NCBI GenBank assembly: GCA_016791365.1
Contig: JAEUMT010000058.1
Span: 47,650-111,649 of the forward strand
Source: Hyphomonadaceae bacterium
Lineage (GTDB): Bacteria; Pseudomonadota; Alphaproteobacteria; Caulobacterales; Aquidulcibacteraceae
Reading direction: 5' to 3'
Length of the DNA stretch: 64,000 nucleotides
The notes below the pieces were generated by a model. It was not told where the DNA came from and ran no database searches. It was given only the letters and a program-made list of their open reading frames with translations. The position numbers and the translations under genes are program-made. Below are positions 35,777-46,007 of the stretch, piece by piece; the stretch's first letter is position 1; every line of letters begins with the position of its first letter.

Positions 35777-36720
35777 AATGGCTGGTTGGGATCGCGATCG
35801 TGCTCGCGGCATTGGGCGCGTTTTTTTGGTGGGCCGCGCTCGACGCGGGCGCGCCGCCAGAGGCTAACGGCATTGTCGACATCGCCGCCTATCGCGAACT
35901 GGTCGCCAACGATGCGCCGGAGACTCTGCCGACGGCGGTGAATGTCGAATTCGTCGGTGAAAGCAATGCGCCAAGCTTTGCGGTTGAATCCGGCGCCTTC
36001 GATGGTCAACGCACACTTTCCTACAACTCGTTCCAGATCGTCGCGCCAGGCGGCGACACGATCATCGACGGCGCGGTCGATCGCGCAACGCTCGATCAGA
36101 TGTCGCAAGGCAAGGGCAGCTTCAACGAGCAGACATATGACGACGTGCTTGCCGCGATGACGCGCGCGCAACGCGTGATGATCACTCACGAACACCTGGA
36201 TCACGTCATGGCGATCGCGCGCCACCCTGAACCCGCGGCGATCGCGCCGCGCCTTGAACTTACGAGCGCGCAGCTCAACGGCTTGCCGGTGCATGCGCCC
36301 AACGGCCAACTCGCGCCCGAGATCGCGAATATCGCCACCGTCGATCTCACGCGGCCGCAACGCCTTGCGCCTGGCGTGGTGGCGGTGGCGATGCCCGGTC
36401 ACTCGCCGGGGACGGTGTTGATCTACGCCAGGACCACAACGCGCGAGTACCTGTTCATCGGCGATATCGCTTGGGTGATGGGCAGTGTCGAACACTTGCG
36501 CGGGCGTCCGCGCTTCGTCACGTGGCTGATGCCAGGCGTCGATCCCGGCCGCCCGGAGGTGCTTCGCCAATTGCGCGCGCTTCACGATGTGGCGGAAGCG
36601 AACCCGGAGCTCGTTCTGCTTCCGGCGCACGATGACGCTCACCTGCGCGACCTCGTTGCGGCCGGCGCCCTGAGCGAAGGATTCACACGGCCGGCCGCTA
36701 CCGCGCCGATACCGGAATAA
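35773..36720 (+). CDS. Membrane-anchored MBL-fold metallohydrolase
   Basis: The 315-residue protein has one N-terminal membrane anchor (about 3-22). Its metallo-beta-lactamase domain has HEHLDH at about 139-144, a GHSPGTVL histidine and FIGDIAWV with the bridging Asp. The domain should bind two metal ions. Substrate unknown. It overlaps the SRAP stop by four bases. Confidence 0.85.
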   Translation: MKWLVGIAIVLAALGAFFWWAALDAGAPPEANGIVDIAAYRELVANDAPETLPTAVNVEFVGESNAPSFAVESGAFDGQRTLSYNSFQIVAPGGDTIIDGAVDRATLDQMSQGKGSFNEQTYDDVLAAMTRAQRVMITHEHLDHVMAIARHPEPAAIAPRLELTSAQLNGLPVHAPNGQLAPEIANIATVDLTRPQRLAPGVVAVAMPGHSPGTVLIYARTTTREYLFIGDIAWVMGSVEHLRGRPRFVTWLMPGVDPGRPEVLRQLRALHDVAEANPELVLLPAHDDAHLRDLVAAGALSEGFTRPAATAPIPE

Positions 36721-36779
36721 TACCGTCTGGGAACCGCTCCGCGCTTGACCCGAGGCGCGGCGCGGACCAACCAGCCCCT

Positions 36780-37928
36780 ATGCGCGTGATCACCACGACC
36801 TCGGACCTGGAGGCGCTGTGCCAGGAAATGGCGCAGCAGCCCTTCGTCGCGGTCGACACCGAGTTCATGCGCGAGACCACCTATTGGCCGAAGCTGTGCC
36901 TGATTCAGGCGGCCGCACCTGGCGTCGAGGCCGTGATCGACCCGCTCGCCGAGGGCCTCGCGCTCGCGCCATTCATGGAACTGATGGCCAACGAGCAGGT
37001 GCTCAAGGTCTTTCACGCTTCGCGCCAGGATCTCGAAATCTTCCTCAAGATCGCCGGCAAACTTCCGCACCCCGTATTCGACACGCAGATCGCGGCGATG
37101 GCCTGCGGCTATGGCGATACGGTCGCGTACGACGCGCTCGTGCAGCAAATCCTAAAGCGGCGTTTGGACAAATCCTCGCGCTTCACCGATTGGAGCCGGC
37201 GCCCACTTTCGGAAGCGCAGCTCTCCTACGCGCTCGCCGACGTGACGCACCTTCGCGACATCTATCCAAGGATGCACGCCAAGCTCGAGGGCGAAGGCCG
37301 TCTCTCCTGGCTGGATGAAGAGCACGCCTATCTGCTCGATCCGGCGATCTACGACACGACGCCCGAAAATTCCTGGAACCGGTTGAAGCTGCGCAAGACC
37401 ACAGCCGACTACGTGCTCGGTCTGCAGATCGCGGCTGCATGGCGCGAACGCCAGGCGCAGCAGCGTGATGTGCCGCGCGGCCGCATCGTGAAGGACGAAG
37501 CACTCTACGAAATCGCCGAGCATCGCCCGAAGACCGCAGCCGATTTCGATCGCATGCGCGCTGTGCCGCGCGGCTTCGGCAACTCACGCGCGGCCGGCGA
37601 ACTCATTCAGGCGCTGGATCGCGCCTTCAACGATCCAAACAGGCCCGTATTCAAATATGAGCGGCCCGCGCCGCTGCCATCCGGGCTCGGACCAACGGTC
37701 GAACTTCTGAAAGTGCTCCTGCGGTTTGAAGCCGAACGAGCCAACGTCGCGCCGCGGCTCATCGCCTCCGCCCCGGAAGTCGAATCCATCGCCGCTGACG
37801 ACAATGCCGATGTGCCGGCCTTGAAGGGCTGGCGGCGTGAAGTGTTCGGGGAGCGCGCTTTGGCGCTCAAGCACGGCAAGCTCGCGCTGAAACTGAGGGA
37901 CGGCAAAGTCAGCGTCGATGACGTCTAG
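36780..37928 (+). CDS. rnd: Ribonuclease D
   Basis: RNase D is a 3'-5' exoribonuclease that trims tRNA precursors. The DEDD motifs are VAVDTEFMRETTY, FHASRQDLEIF and SYALADVTHLRDIY. An HRDC domain follows (about 205-290). The 382-residue length is typical. The stop overlaps the stop of the convergent cyclase gene by four bases. Confidence 0.95.
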   Translation: MRVITTTSDLEALCQEMAQQPFVAVDTEFMRETTYWPKLCLIQAAAPGVEAVIDPLAEGLALAPFMELMANEQVLKVFHASRQDLEIFLKIAGKLPHPVFDTQIAAMACGYGDTVAYDALVQQILKRRLDKSSRFTDWSRRPLSEAQLSYALADVTHLRDIYPRMHAKLEGEGRLSWLDEEHAYLLDPAIYDTTPENSWNRLKLRKTTADYVLGLQIAAAWRERQAQQRDVPRGRIVKDEALYEIAEHRPKTAADFDRMRAVPRGFGNSRAAGELIQALDRAFNDPNRPVFKYERPAPLPSGLGPTVELLKVLLRFEAERANVAPRLIASAPEVESIAADDNADVPALKGWRREVFGERALALKHGKLALKLRDGKVSVDDV

Positions 37929-39958
37929 ACGCTCTCAACCGCGGCGGCGCACGCAGCCTTGAAATCGTATGGCGTCTCTTCCGCGCAATCAGGCCACTTC
38001 CTGGTTTCAAGCCAATATTGCGCAAGCCCCAATCGCGCGCAGAGTTTTGCAAAGCGCGGATGATGCCATGCCGGCCTCCCGCCGGCGCTGACAAAGAGTT
38101 GCAAGGGCGATTGCGCGCGCGCCATCCCGAATGAATCGTGATTGTCCGCCTTCAAATCGCGCGCCTTGTCGAGCGCCGCGTCCATCACATCAAACGCGCG
38201 CTCGGCGCAGCCGTGACTGGCGCAGAACATCCACGTGGAGATCGGCAGCGGCCCGTCACTAGCCTCGATCCCATCCAACAACTGCTCGCAGGCTTTGCCG
38301 CGATCATTGGCCTCCAAGCGCAGCAGGCGCACATAATTGCGCAACACATCGACATCCCGCTCGGTCACGGCGCGGCGCGGCGGCACGCCGGGCGCGGCGA
38401 GCTTTTCCGCTTCATCCGGACGGTTGGCCGCGCAATGCAACGCCCACATGAGGTACCAGGTGAACGGCGAATCCGGCCAACGCGCCCACGCCGCACTGAC
38501 GATTTCACGCGCGGTTTCAGTATCGCCTCGGGCCGTCAACAAACTTGCGCGCAACCCTTCGACGGCTGGACCCAGCGGATCGAGCAGGCTGGCAATTTCC
38601 AGCGCGCGTGCAGCCTCTTTCAATCGCCCGACACTGTAGAGCCATGCGGCGCGCGCAACGTGAAGCGACGGATCGTTGGGCGTGCGCTTGAGCGCCTCAT
38701 TCACGAGTTGCAGCTTTTCTGCGTACGCGCCAAAAGCCGGCTTCAAGAGCGAGAGCGCCGCGAACCCTTGCGCACAATCAGGATCGAGTTCGAGAGCGCG
38801 CCTGGCGGCGGCCAATGCGGCGTCATGCTGTGGCGTGCCGATGAGATCGCGGTCGCGCGGCAGCAGAAGCGCACGAACGCTGGCTAAGACCGCCCAGGCA
38901 TCGGCGAAGTCAGGCTCAATCTCCACGCACCGTTCCAGCAAAACAGCGGCCTGGTCCTCCTCGATATCGCTCATCATCAGCCAAATCTGGCGCGCGCGGA
39001 GATAAAGGTCGTACGCGGCCGGATCAATTGGACTGGAGGCGCGATCAGATTGGGCCAGTGAACGCCGCAGCGAGCCCGCCACCTTCGCGGCGATTTCATC
39101 TTCCAGCGTAAAGGCCTCGTTGCGATTGCCTTCGTAGCGTTCGCTCCAAAGCGCGACATTGGTAGCGGCGTCGATCAACTGGACGCTGACGCGCATGCAA
39201 TCACCGTTGAGGCGAACCGAACCATCGAGAACGTGGCTGGCCTTAAGGACCGCAGCCGCCTCGCGTTTCAGGTCGCCGCGAAATTGGAACGCCGAGATGC
39301 GGCCGATGACCTTGATCTTCGACTGGCGCAGCAGCGTCGAAATGATTTCATCCGCCACGCCATCGGAAAAATAGGTCATCTCCGCGGCGTAGCTCTCGTT
39401 GTCGAACGGCAGCACCGCCAGAACGGGTTCGGGCTTGCGCAATTTCGAGCGTTGGGCGGCGATGACTTCGAGTGTGAAGATATCAATCGTCTCGCTCATC
39501 TTATCGAGATGGACCGCGCCCGCTGGATGGAGACGCTGCGCAAGTTTGCCGCGCACCGCGCGACGTACATCCGTCGACACGACGACGGCGCCTGGGCGGG
39601 CGAGCTGTTGCAGACGCGCCGCTACATTGACGCTATGGCCAAGCAGATCGCCATTGGGCGCCATCAGCACGTCGCCGACATGGACGCCCACACGCACGCG
39701 CTGACGCTCAACGCCGGTCCAGATCACTTCCGCGGCGGAGAGGGCGCCAGCGGCGGAGGCAAATTCGAGCATGAAGCCGTCGCCCGCCGTATTGAAGATG
39801 CGCCCGCCATGCCCCTCAATGATCGTGTCGATGACAGCGCGCACGCGCGTCACCAGCGCAAGCGCTTCAGCTTCGTCAACTTCGGACATTGCCGAATAGC
39901 CGGCGACGTCGATCGACATGATCGCCGCGAGCTTTCGGGGGCCCAGTTCCTCGGTCAT
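37925..39958 (-). CDS. Adenylate/guanylate cyclase with TPR-type C-terminal domain
   Basis: The 677-residue protein starts with a class III nucleotide cyclase domain (about 8-165). The metal aspartates are in SIDVAGYSAM (Asp17) and TAGDGFMLEF (Asp60), and GHSVNVAARLQ supplies the transition-state Asn and Arg, so it should be active. Next comes a TolB/FlgO-like domain (about 185-300; AVLPFDNES, ADEIISTLL) and TPR-like helices (about 310-600). No membrane segment is seen. A GC-palindrome half-element lies within its last codons (38068-38091). Confidence 0.88.
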   Translation of the reverse strand: MTEELGPRKLAAIMSIDVAGYSAMSEVDEAEALALVTRVRAVIDTIIEGHGGRIFNTAGDGFMLEFASAAGALSAAEVIWTGVERQRVRVGVHVGDVLMAPNGDLLGHSVNVAARLQQLARPGAVVVSTDVRRAVRGKLAQRLHPAGAVHLDKMSETIDIFTLEVIAAQRSKLRKPEPVLAVLPFDNESYAAEMTYFSDGVADEIISTLLRQSKIKVIGRISAFQFRGDLKREAAAVLKASHVLDGSVRLNGDCMRVSVQLIDAATNVALWSERYEGNRNEAFTLEDEIAAKVAGSLRRSLAQSDRASSPIDPAAYDLYLRARQIWLMMSDIEEDQAAVLLERCVEIEPDFADAWAVLASVRALLLPRDRDLIGTPQHDAALAAARRALELDPDCAQGFAALSLLKPAFGAYAEKLQLVNEALKRTPNDPSLHVARAAWLYSVGRLKEAARALEIASLLDPLGPAVEGLRASLLTARGDTETAREIVSAAWARWPDSPFTWYLMWALHCAANRPDEAEKLAAPGVPPRRAVTERDVDVLRNYVRLLRLEANDRGKACEQLLDGIEASDGPLPISTWMFCASHGCAERAFDVMDAALDKARDLKADNHDSFGMARAQSPLQLFVSAGGRPAWHHPRFAKLCARLGLAQYWLETRKWPDCAEETPYDFKAACAAAVESV
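38068..38091. repeat. GC palindrome half-element inside the cyclase gene
   Basis: CATGCCGGCCTCCCGCCGGC matches part of the palindrome family seen in ksgA. It encodes the SAGGRPAW stretch in frame near the C-terminus of the cyclase. Confidence 0.5.
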
Positions 39959-40030
39959 GGAAGTTCCGCCATGGCGGAGCAGCCCATAGCACGGAAGTCC
40001 GCCGGCGCGGCCTAATTACGCCAGAGCGGC

Positions 40031-40282
40031 TCAGCCCTCCTTGGGGAGATCCTGAAAATAAGGCTCGACCTTGCCGCTATATTTGATGGTGAGCTGCTTG
40101 CCCTTGCGGTCGAGCGTCTTGCCTACCGCCAAGCGCACCCAGCCCTCACTGACGCAGTATTCCTCGCAATTGGTTTTCTCGTTGCCGTTGAAGCGCATGC
40201 CGATGCCCCGCGCGAGCAGAGCTTCGTCGTAAAACGGACTGTCAGGATCGACCGAAAGGCGGTCAGGCGGGCTATCGCTCAT
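40031..40282 (-). CDS. DUF3297 family protein
   Basis: The 83-residue protein has the family pattern PPDRLSVDPDSPFYDEALL then GIGMRFNGNEKTNCEEYCVS and a lysine-rich basic end with YSGKVEPYF. Function unknown. Its start overlaps the ppx stop by four bases, so it is the last gene of the ppx unit. Confidence 0.88.
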   Translation of the reverse strand: MSDSPPDRLSVDPDSPFYDEALLARGIGMRFNGNEKTNCEEYCVSEGWVRLAVGKTLDRKGKQLTIKYSGKVEPYFQDLPKEG

Positions 40283-41775
40283 AGAATTTTGGTCTCCGGA
40301 CTAAGGCCCAAGACGGCGGCGACGAAATCCAAGCGCCGCTGCACCGTCTCGGTAATAAGGTGAGCTACCTTCTTCTTGACCCGAAGCACCAGCCTTCCGT
40401 CAACCGCCTCGACCTCCACTGCGGCCAAAAGCGGCTCGGAACGTCCCGAAAGATCGGCGCCGAGGCGGAGTGCCGCGCCCAGGGCGGCGGCGGCGGCTTG
40501 GCGCTCGTCATTCAGCAGACGCATGTAGGCATCGGCATGGCGCGGCGGCGCTTTGGTATAACGGTGGTGAATAGCGGCCGCGAGAAAAGCGCGCTCTTCG
40601 TGGCTGATCGCCGCCAATGGCGCGCGCAAAATGAGATCGAAAATCACCTCGACGCGCTGATCGGGATGAAGCGGACCGCCAACATCGGCCAGACGCGCCG
40701 CGGCGCCGCGCAACACCTCTTCACGCTTCTTCGGAAAAACATTGGGCTGACCGGCGAACATTGGCGTTAGCCATTCCTCAAGCGCTTGCCCGAACGCGCG
40801 CGTCCGGGACCAGCGCCCCGCGAGAGCCTCCGCGGCCGCGATGAGCGGATGCACGGCGAGCGCCGCTTCGCTCATGCGCTCCAGCAACACGCCCTCGCGC
40901 AAGCCAAACGCGGAAAGGACCACGCGATCAAACTGGCCCGCCTGCATGACGTTTTCCAAGACGACGGCGGCATAGGGCAGTGTTTCAGCGCGCTTTGCCG
41001 TGGCCTCTTCCAACCGCTCCAACGACCGGCGGCTTTGCTTGCGGACCGCGTCGACGACCTTCAGCACTTCACTGCGGCTCATCTGGTGGTGATGCAACAC
41101 GCCCAGCGGATGATTGGTAAGCGCAATGTCGATACGGCCAAGCGCACGCCACGCTCCGCCAACGGCGTAAAAGTCGCCGCCGCGCTTGCCGAGAAGCTTG
41201 GTGCGCTCAAGCACTGTCTCGACCTGCTTGTTGACCTTGGCGTAGTCGAACTCGCCGCTGTCCATCAGCGTCAGCGGGCCCAATGGAAAGGTCTCACCCC
41301 GGCCGACGCCTTTCGGACTGATTTCGATCAGTTCAAGGCTGGCGCCGCCAAGATCGCCGACGAGCCCCTTCGCGTCCGGCGCGCCCGCGCTAACGCCAAG
41401 CGCCGAAAGCCGCGCCTCATCTTCGCCGCTGAGGATGCGCAAGTTGATCCCGCTCTCGGCTTCCATGCGCGCGGCGAACTCGCGGCCATCCTTCGCTTCG
41501 CGCACGGCGGCTGTGCCGACCGCGAACACATCATCTATGCGCAACGCATCAATCAGAGTCGCGAAGCGGCGAAGTGCCCGGATCGCTTGCTCCACGCCGT
41601 CCTTCGACAAGGCGCCCGTCTTGGCGCCGCCGCGACCAAGGCCGGCCATGACCTTTTCGTTGAGGATCGGCGTCATCGCGCGCCCGTCGATGCGATAGAC
41701 CACAAGACGCACGGAGTTCGAGCCGACGTCAATGACGGCGGCCTCCTGACCGTCGCGGAGAAACTTTGTGCTCAT
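40279..41775 (-). CDS. ppx: Exopolyphosphatase (Ppx/GppA family)
   Basis: Ppx releases phosphate from polyphosphate chains; GppA-type members also hydrolyse pppGpp. The start MSTKFLRDGQEAAVID at 41775 is preferred to one eight codons upstream. The ASKHA nucleotide-binding domain shows VIDVGSNSVRLVVY, and VGDLGGASLELIEI has the phosphate-loop glycine motif. The C-terminal half is an HD-like helical region. The 498-residue length fits. It lies beyond a large palindrome from ppk, as in many alphaproteobacteria. Confidence 0.93.
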   Translation of the reverse strand: MSTKFLRDGQEAAVIDVGSNSVRLVVYRIDGRAMTPILNEKVMAGLGRGGAKTGALSKDGVEQAIRALRRFATLIDALRIDDVFAVGTAAVREAKDGREFAARMEAESGINLRILSGEDEARLSALGVSAGAPDAKGLVGDLGGASLELIEISPKGVGRGETFPLGPLTLMDSGEFDYAKVNKQVETVLERTKLLGKRGGDFYAVGGAWRALGRIDIALTNHPLGVLHHHQMSRSEVLKVVDAVRKQSRRSLERLEEATAKRAETLPYAAVVLENVMQAGQFDRVVLSAFGLREGVLLERMSEAALAVHPLIAAAEALAGRWSRTRAFGQALEEWLTPMFAGQPNVFPKKREEVLRGAAARLADVGGPLHPDQRVEVIFDLILRAPLAAISHEERAFLAAAIHHRYTKAPPRHADAYMRLLNDERQAAAAALGAALRLGADLSGRSEPLLAAVEVEAVDGRLVLRVKKKVAHLITETVQRRLDFVAAVLGLSPETKIL

Positions 41776-41796
41776 GTTCGCGAAGACACGCTCACA

Positions 41797-41933
41797 CACC
41801 CATTCCCGGGGCGATGCGAAGCATCGAGCCCGGGACCCATAAACACATCTGTTCGACGCGCAGCGCGCGAATCCAATTCAGGCGTGTTTATGGGTCCCGG
41901 ACTGCTCGCTGCGCTCGCATCCGGGAATGGGTG
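41797..41933. repeat. 137-base inverted repeat (ppx/ppk gap)
   Basis: The arms at 41797-41846 and 41884-41933 are 50 bases each and complementary at most positions. They share CACCCATTCCCGGGGCGATG at the outer end and GACCCATAAACAC at the inner end. Each arm holds its own small hairpin, giving a cruciform-like shape. The layout is that of a non-coding interspersed element (MITE-like). No flanking target duplication was seen. Confidence 0.85.
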
Positions 41934-41943
41934 GTGGCTAGCC

Positions 41944-44160
41944 TTAGCTCGTTCGTCGCGCGCCGATGTGGTCGAACGCGGCCGGCGCATCGCCTTTGCC
42001 CGCACGACCGCGGCCCGAGAGGCTCGGGTTGCGCATGAAGTAATTGTGCGCACTGAACGGCTCGTCTGGCAGCTTCGAAACATCAACCCGAGTGAATACC
42101 CCATCCTGGTCCATGTACCAGGATTGCGCCTCATCGTTGAGGTTCGCGACCATGATCTGGTCGAGAATTTGCTGATGTACGGTAGGATTTTCAACCGGAC
42201 AAAGGACCTCGACACGCCGTTCGAGGTTCCGCGGCATCCAGTCGGCCGAGGAAATGAACACCTTGGCCTGTGGATTCGGCAATTTCGCTCCATTGCCGAA
42301 ACAGACGATGCGGGCATGTTCGAGAAAGCGTCCGACGATCGATTTGACGCGGATGTTTTCGCTCATCCCAAGCACGCCGGGGCGCAGGCAGCAAATGCCG
42401 CGCACAACGAGTTCGATTTTCACGCCCTCATTCGAGGCCCGATAGAGCGCATCGATGATCTCGGGGTGCACAAGCGCGTTGAGCTTGGCCCAGATCGAAC
42501 CGCCACGCCCGGCGCGCGCATGCTCGATCTCATCTTCGATGAGTTGCAGCAACGTCGCCTTCGAGTTGATCGGCGACATCGCGATCTTCTCAAGCTGCGC
42601 GGGACGCGCGTAGCCGGTGACGAAATTGAAGAGACGATTGGCGTCGCGGCCAAAGGCCGGATCGCAGGTGAACAGCGACAGGTCCGTGTAAATGCGCGCC
42701 GTGATCGGGTGATAATTGCCGGTGCCGAAGTGCGTGTAAGTGCGCAAACCTTCCGGCTCGCGGCGCACGATGAGGCTCACCTTGGCGTGGGTCTTGAAGT
42801 CGATGAACCCGTACACCACCGAAGCGCCGGCGGCTTCCAGCTTGCGCGCGACGTGAAGATTGGTTTCTTCATCAAAGCGCGCTTTGAGTTCGATCAGCGC
42901 GGTGACGTTCTTACCCGCCTCGGCGGCGGCCACCAACGCCGCGACGATCGGTGAATCGCGCGACGTCCGATAGAGCGTTTGCTTGATGGCGACGACGGCC
43001 GGATCGGCTGCGGCTTGGCGGACGAACTCTACGACCGAGTCAAACGACTCAAACGGATGGTGGACCAGAATGTCCTTGGCGCGAATTGCCGCGAAGCTGT
43101 CGCCGCCGAAGTCCTTGATCCGCTCAGGGAAACGCGGCTCAAAGCGCGGAAATTTAAGCTCCGGGCGGTCTTCATTGACCAGCGCCGAAAGCGCCGCCAG
43201 GCCGAGCAAACCATCGACGCGGATGGTGTCGCGCGCGTCGGCTTCGAGTTCACGCGTGATGAAGGCGCGCAAATCCTCCGGCATCGAAGCGTCGACCTTG
43301 AGGCGGACAATATCGCCAAGGCGTCGCTCTTTCAGACGCGCTTCGAACTCGCGCACGAGATCTTCGGCTTCTTCCTGGATTTCGATATCGCTGTCGCGGA
43401 CGACGCGGAAGGCGCCCTGCGCTTCGACGATGTAGCCTGGAAACAGCTCATCAAGGAAAAGCGGGATCGTGTGTTCTAGCGTGAGAAAACGCCGTTGCGG
43501 ACGCTCGCCTGGCTCAAGGTCCGTCTGCGGGTTCGCGAGGGTAACATCAATGAAGCGGGCGACTTGGCTCGGCACGGGGATGAGCGCGTTCAGCGCGCGG
43601 CCATCGCCCTTACGCTTCAGCTTTAGCGCGATCGCAAACCCGAGGTTCGGAATGAACGGAAACGGGTGGGCGGGATCGACCGCGAGCGGGGTCAGCAGCG
43701 GGAAGACTTCCGCCATGAAAAGCGGCTTGAGGAAGCGGCGCTCGTCGTCGCTGAGTTCATCGGCGTCAAGCACGGAGATGCCGGCGGCGCGGAGTTCAAC
43801 GCGCAGCGTGCGCCAGCGCTCTTGCTGGCGGTTGATCAAATTGATGGCGGCGGCGTGAACGCGCGCGAGCTGTTCGGCCGGCGTCAGGCCGTCATTGCTG
43901 AGCGAAGCGATGCCGGCCTTCACCTGTTCATGCAGGCCCGCGACGCGGACCATGTAGAATTCATCGAGGTTGGACGCGGAGATCGAGAGAAACCGCAAGC
44001 GCTCCAGCACCGGGTGCTTGTCGTTCTCGGCCTCTTCCAAAACGCGGGTGTTGAACGCAAGCCAGGCAAGCTCGCGGTTGATGAACCGTTTGGGATCATT
44101 GAGCAGCGCCGGCGCCTTCTTCTGCGCCGCGGCACGCGTTTTCTTACGCGGCTTCGCCAT
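41944..44160 (-). CDS. ppk1: Polyphosphate kinase 1
   Basis: PPK1 builds polyphosphate from ATP. The 738-residue protein starts with a Lys/Arg-rich tail and the N-domain [20 protein letters not shown]. The catalytic core contains [20 protein letters not shown] with the phosphorylated histidine, and [20 protein letters not shown] near the C-terminus. Length is normal. It is three bases after hdaA on the same strand and 11 bases before the large palindrome. Confidence 0.95.
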   Translation of the reverse strand: MAKPRKKTRAAAQKKAPALLNDPKRFINRELAWLAFNTRVLEEAENDKHPVLERLRFLSISASNLDEFYMVRVAGLHEQVKAGIASLSNDGLTPAEQLARVHAAAINLINRQQERWRTLRVELRAAGISVLDADELSDDERRFLKPLFMAEVFPLLTPLAVDPAHPFPFIPNLGFAIALKLKRKGDGRALNALIPVPSQVARFIDVTLANPQTDLEPGERPQRRFLTLEHTIPLFLDELFPGYIVEAQGAFRVVRDSDIEIQEEAEDLVREFEARLKERRLGDIVRLKVDASMPEDLRAFITRELEADARDTIRVDGLLGLAALSALVNEDRPELKFPRFEPRFPERIKDFGGDSFAAIRAKDILVHHPFESFDSVVEFVRQAAADPAVVAIKQTLYRTSRDSPIVAALVAAAEAGKNVTALIELKARFDEETNLHVARKLEAAGASVVYGFIDFKTHAKVSLIVRREPEGLRTYTHFGTGNYHPITARIYTDLSLFTCDPAFGRDANRLFNFVTGYARPAQLEKIAMSPINSKATLLQLIEDEIEHARAGRGGSIWAKLNALVHPEIIDALYRASNEGVKIELVVRGICCLRPGVLGMSENIRVKSIVGRFLEHARIVCFGNGAKLPNPQAKVFISSADWMPRNLERRVEVLCPVENPTVHQQILDQIMVANLNDEAQSWYMDQDGVFTRVDVSKLPDEPFSAHNYFMRNPSLSGRGRAGKGDAPAAFDHIGARRTS

Positions 44161-44163
44161 CTG

Positions 44164-44850
44164 TTAACCGTCTCCACCAACCCAGCGCGCCTGCATTCTC
44201 TCCAGCGCTCGCTTGGCGATCACCGTGGTCACAGGCTTTGCCCCGCGCACCAACTCCTCGTCCAAAGCCGAGACCCAGGCTTGGGCCGCAGCGAAGGTTC
44301 GTGGGAGCCGCCGCACGAGGTACTTGGCGGCATCATCACTCAATTGAATGAATTTCTCGCGACAAATTCGACGTAAAACCACGTCCATCAGCGCCTCATC
44401 GGGCTCGCCAAGCTTAGCAACCGGTAAAGACGCGAGCCTGGAGCGTAAGTCCGGGATCGCGACCGGCCAGGTTGAGGGGACGCTGGCCCCTACGATCAGC
44501 ACCGCGCCATGTTGAGTGCGGGCCAAATCGAGCACGCGCCAGAACATGGCCTCGTCGCGCTCGCTGTCGGCATCGTCGATGAGGAGCCGGCCAGCGGCCT
44601 CCCTGAAAATGGCGGCTGCGTCTTCGGCGGCGGCGCGCGCGGACACCTGGCGGGCCTTGGCCTCCACCGCCCAGGCGAGCGCCAAATGAGTCTTGCCAGC
44701 GCCAGAGGGCCCCACGAGCGCCAGAGCGCCGCCCGGCCAGCTTCGCCAATCCGTCAGCAGCTTGGCTGCATCGCGGTTTGCTTCGGCCACCACCAACTTG
44801 TCGGGCGAGCGATCGCCCATGCGAAACTCGAACAGGCGGGGCTGGTCCAT
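44164..44850 (-). CDS. hdaA: DnaA-related regulator HdaA
   Basis: Hda proteins, bound to the DNA polymerase sliding clamp, stimulate ATP hydrolysis by DnaA and stop re-initiation of replication. The 228-residue protein starts MDQPRLFEF, a clamp-binding type motif. Walker A is GPSGAGKTHL and Walker B LLIDDADS. It lacks the DNA-binding domain of DnaA, as expected. In Caulobacter the same gene is next to ppk-type genes. It follows the DUF2066 gene by 11 bases. Confidence 0.9.
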   Translation of the reverse strand: MDQPRLFEFRMGDRSPDKLVVAEANRDAAKLLTDWRSWPGGALALVGPSGAGKTHLALAWAVEAKARQVSARAAAEDAAAIFREAAGRLLIDDADSERDEAMFWRVLDLARTQHGAVLIVGASVPSTWPVAIPDLRSRLASLPVAKLGEPDEALMDVVLRRICREKFIQLSDDAAKYLVRRLPRTFAAAQAWVSALDEELVRGAKPVTTVIAKRALERMQARWVGGDG

Positions 44851-44861
44851 CGCCGCTGGCG

Positions 44862-45932
44862 CTACCTCGCCGCCACGCGAAGCGTGGCGCCTTGCGCCGT
44901 GTCGGCAAGCGTCACGCCGCGCCGCTGCAGTTCGGAGGCAAGCTGGTTGCGGTCACCAACGAACGAAAACGACACGAGCGCGCCTTGGCGTCCAACCGCT
45001 TCGATGCGGATTTCCGAGATCAGTGTTTGCGCCGCGCCTCCGAGAGCGTCCTTGATCTGCTCCCACTGCGCCTGGCTGGTGTACAGCGCCGAAGCGGAGA
45101 TGCGGCCACGCTGACCGCCGCCGGTCGCGACGCGCGCTTTCCAATCATTCTGAATGCGCAGGCTGGCTTGATCGGCAAGCGAGGACAGCGCGGCGCGGAG
45201 GGCGTTTGGATCGTCACTGGCGATGCGCGCCGTGACCTCGCCGCGTTCGCGGCGCGCGTTTGAATCGACTTCGACCAACGTCGCCGTCACCGTTCCGCCT
45301 TGCACGCGCAAGGTTGCGTACAGCACTGACGACGCAGCGGCGGCTTGCGCGAACGATTGCGCCGATTGCCAGGCCGGGGCGCCCTGCAAGGCAGCCGGCG
45401 CGGTCGCTAACGGCACGAGTTCGTCGCCGAAGCCGCCATTGATCCAAGCTTCGCGCCAGGCCGTCGCCGTCTCTTCGGCGGTGCCGTCTGCAACCAGCGG
45501 CGCAACCAGGATCGGCGCGGTGCGCGTATCGACGACGGTGAGATTGAACTGGCGCAGCAGGGTGCGAACGCCTGAAGGATCGAAACGCACAGTAAGGCGG
45601 CCGATGTAACGGGTGCCGGAACGGCGCTCCTCTTCGACGTCAACGCTGGACACCAGGCGATCAAGCGTCGCCGGCTCAACCTGCGGGACGCCCCCGGTCG
45701 CGAGTTCATCCGGAATAGTGAGGCGCCGGACGAGGCGCTCAAAGCCGACCCGCTGCGCCGCCGCCAGACCGGCTTGTTGCGCTGCCGCAGCGTTGGCGGC
45801 GGTTTCATCCACACGGACGCCAGCCACCACGTAAACATTGTCGCGCCCCTGCGCGCTTGCCGCGCCCGGCGCGAACGCGCACAAGGCCGCTAGAAAAACA
45901 GCGGCAATCGCTGCAAAAGGCGTCGCTTTCAT
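44862..45932 (-). CDS. DUF2066 secreted protein
   Basis: The start at 45932 ([20 protein letters not shown]) gives a signal peptide ending ASAQ. A longer in-frame extension upstream is only the shadow of purM. The 356-residue protein shows [20 protein letters not shown] at the N-terminus and [14 protein letters not shown] in the middle. DUF2066 has no known function. It lies upstream of hdaA and is divergent from purM. Confidence 0.87.
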   Translation of the reverse strand: MKATPFAAIAAVFLAALCAFAPGAASAQGRDNVYVVAGVRVDETAANAAAAQQAGLAAAQRVGFERLVRRLTIPDELATGGVPQVEPATLDRLVSSVDVEEERRSGTRYIGRLTVRFDPSGVRTLLRQFNLTVVDTRTAPILVAPLVADGTAEETATAWREAWINGGFGDELVPLATAPAALQGAPAWQSAQSFAQAAAASSVLYATLRVQGGTVTATLVEVDSNARRERGEVTARIASDDPNALRAALSSLADQASLRIQNDWKARVATGGGQRGRISASALYTSQAQWEQIKDALGGAAQTLISEIRIEAVGRQGALVSFSFVGDRNQLASELQRRGVTLADTAQGATLRVAAR

Positions 45933-46007
45933 ACCCAAACCTCGGTGTCGGAAGACCCTACCCGGCGCGGAATCGCCTATCAATGTGGCGGCATCTGGAC
46001 TCATCAC

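Noticed and set aside
40786..42954. 722-codon plus-strand frame across ppx and ppk
   Set aside because: It runs antisense through two well-supported genes and the palindrome between them, so it cannot be one protein.
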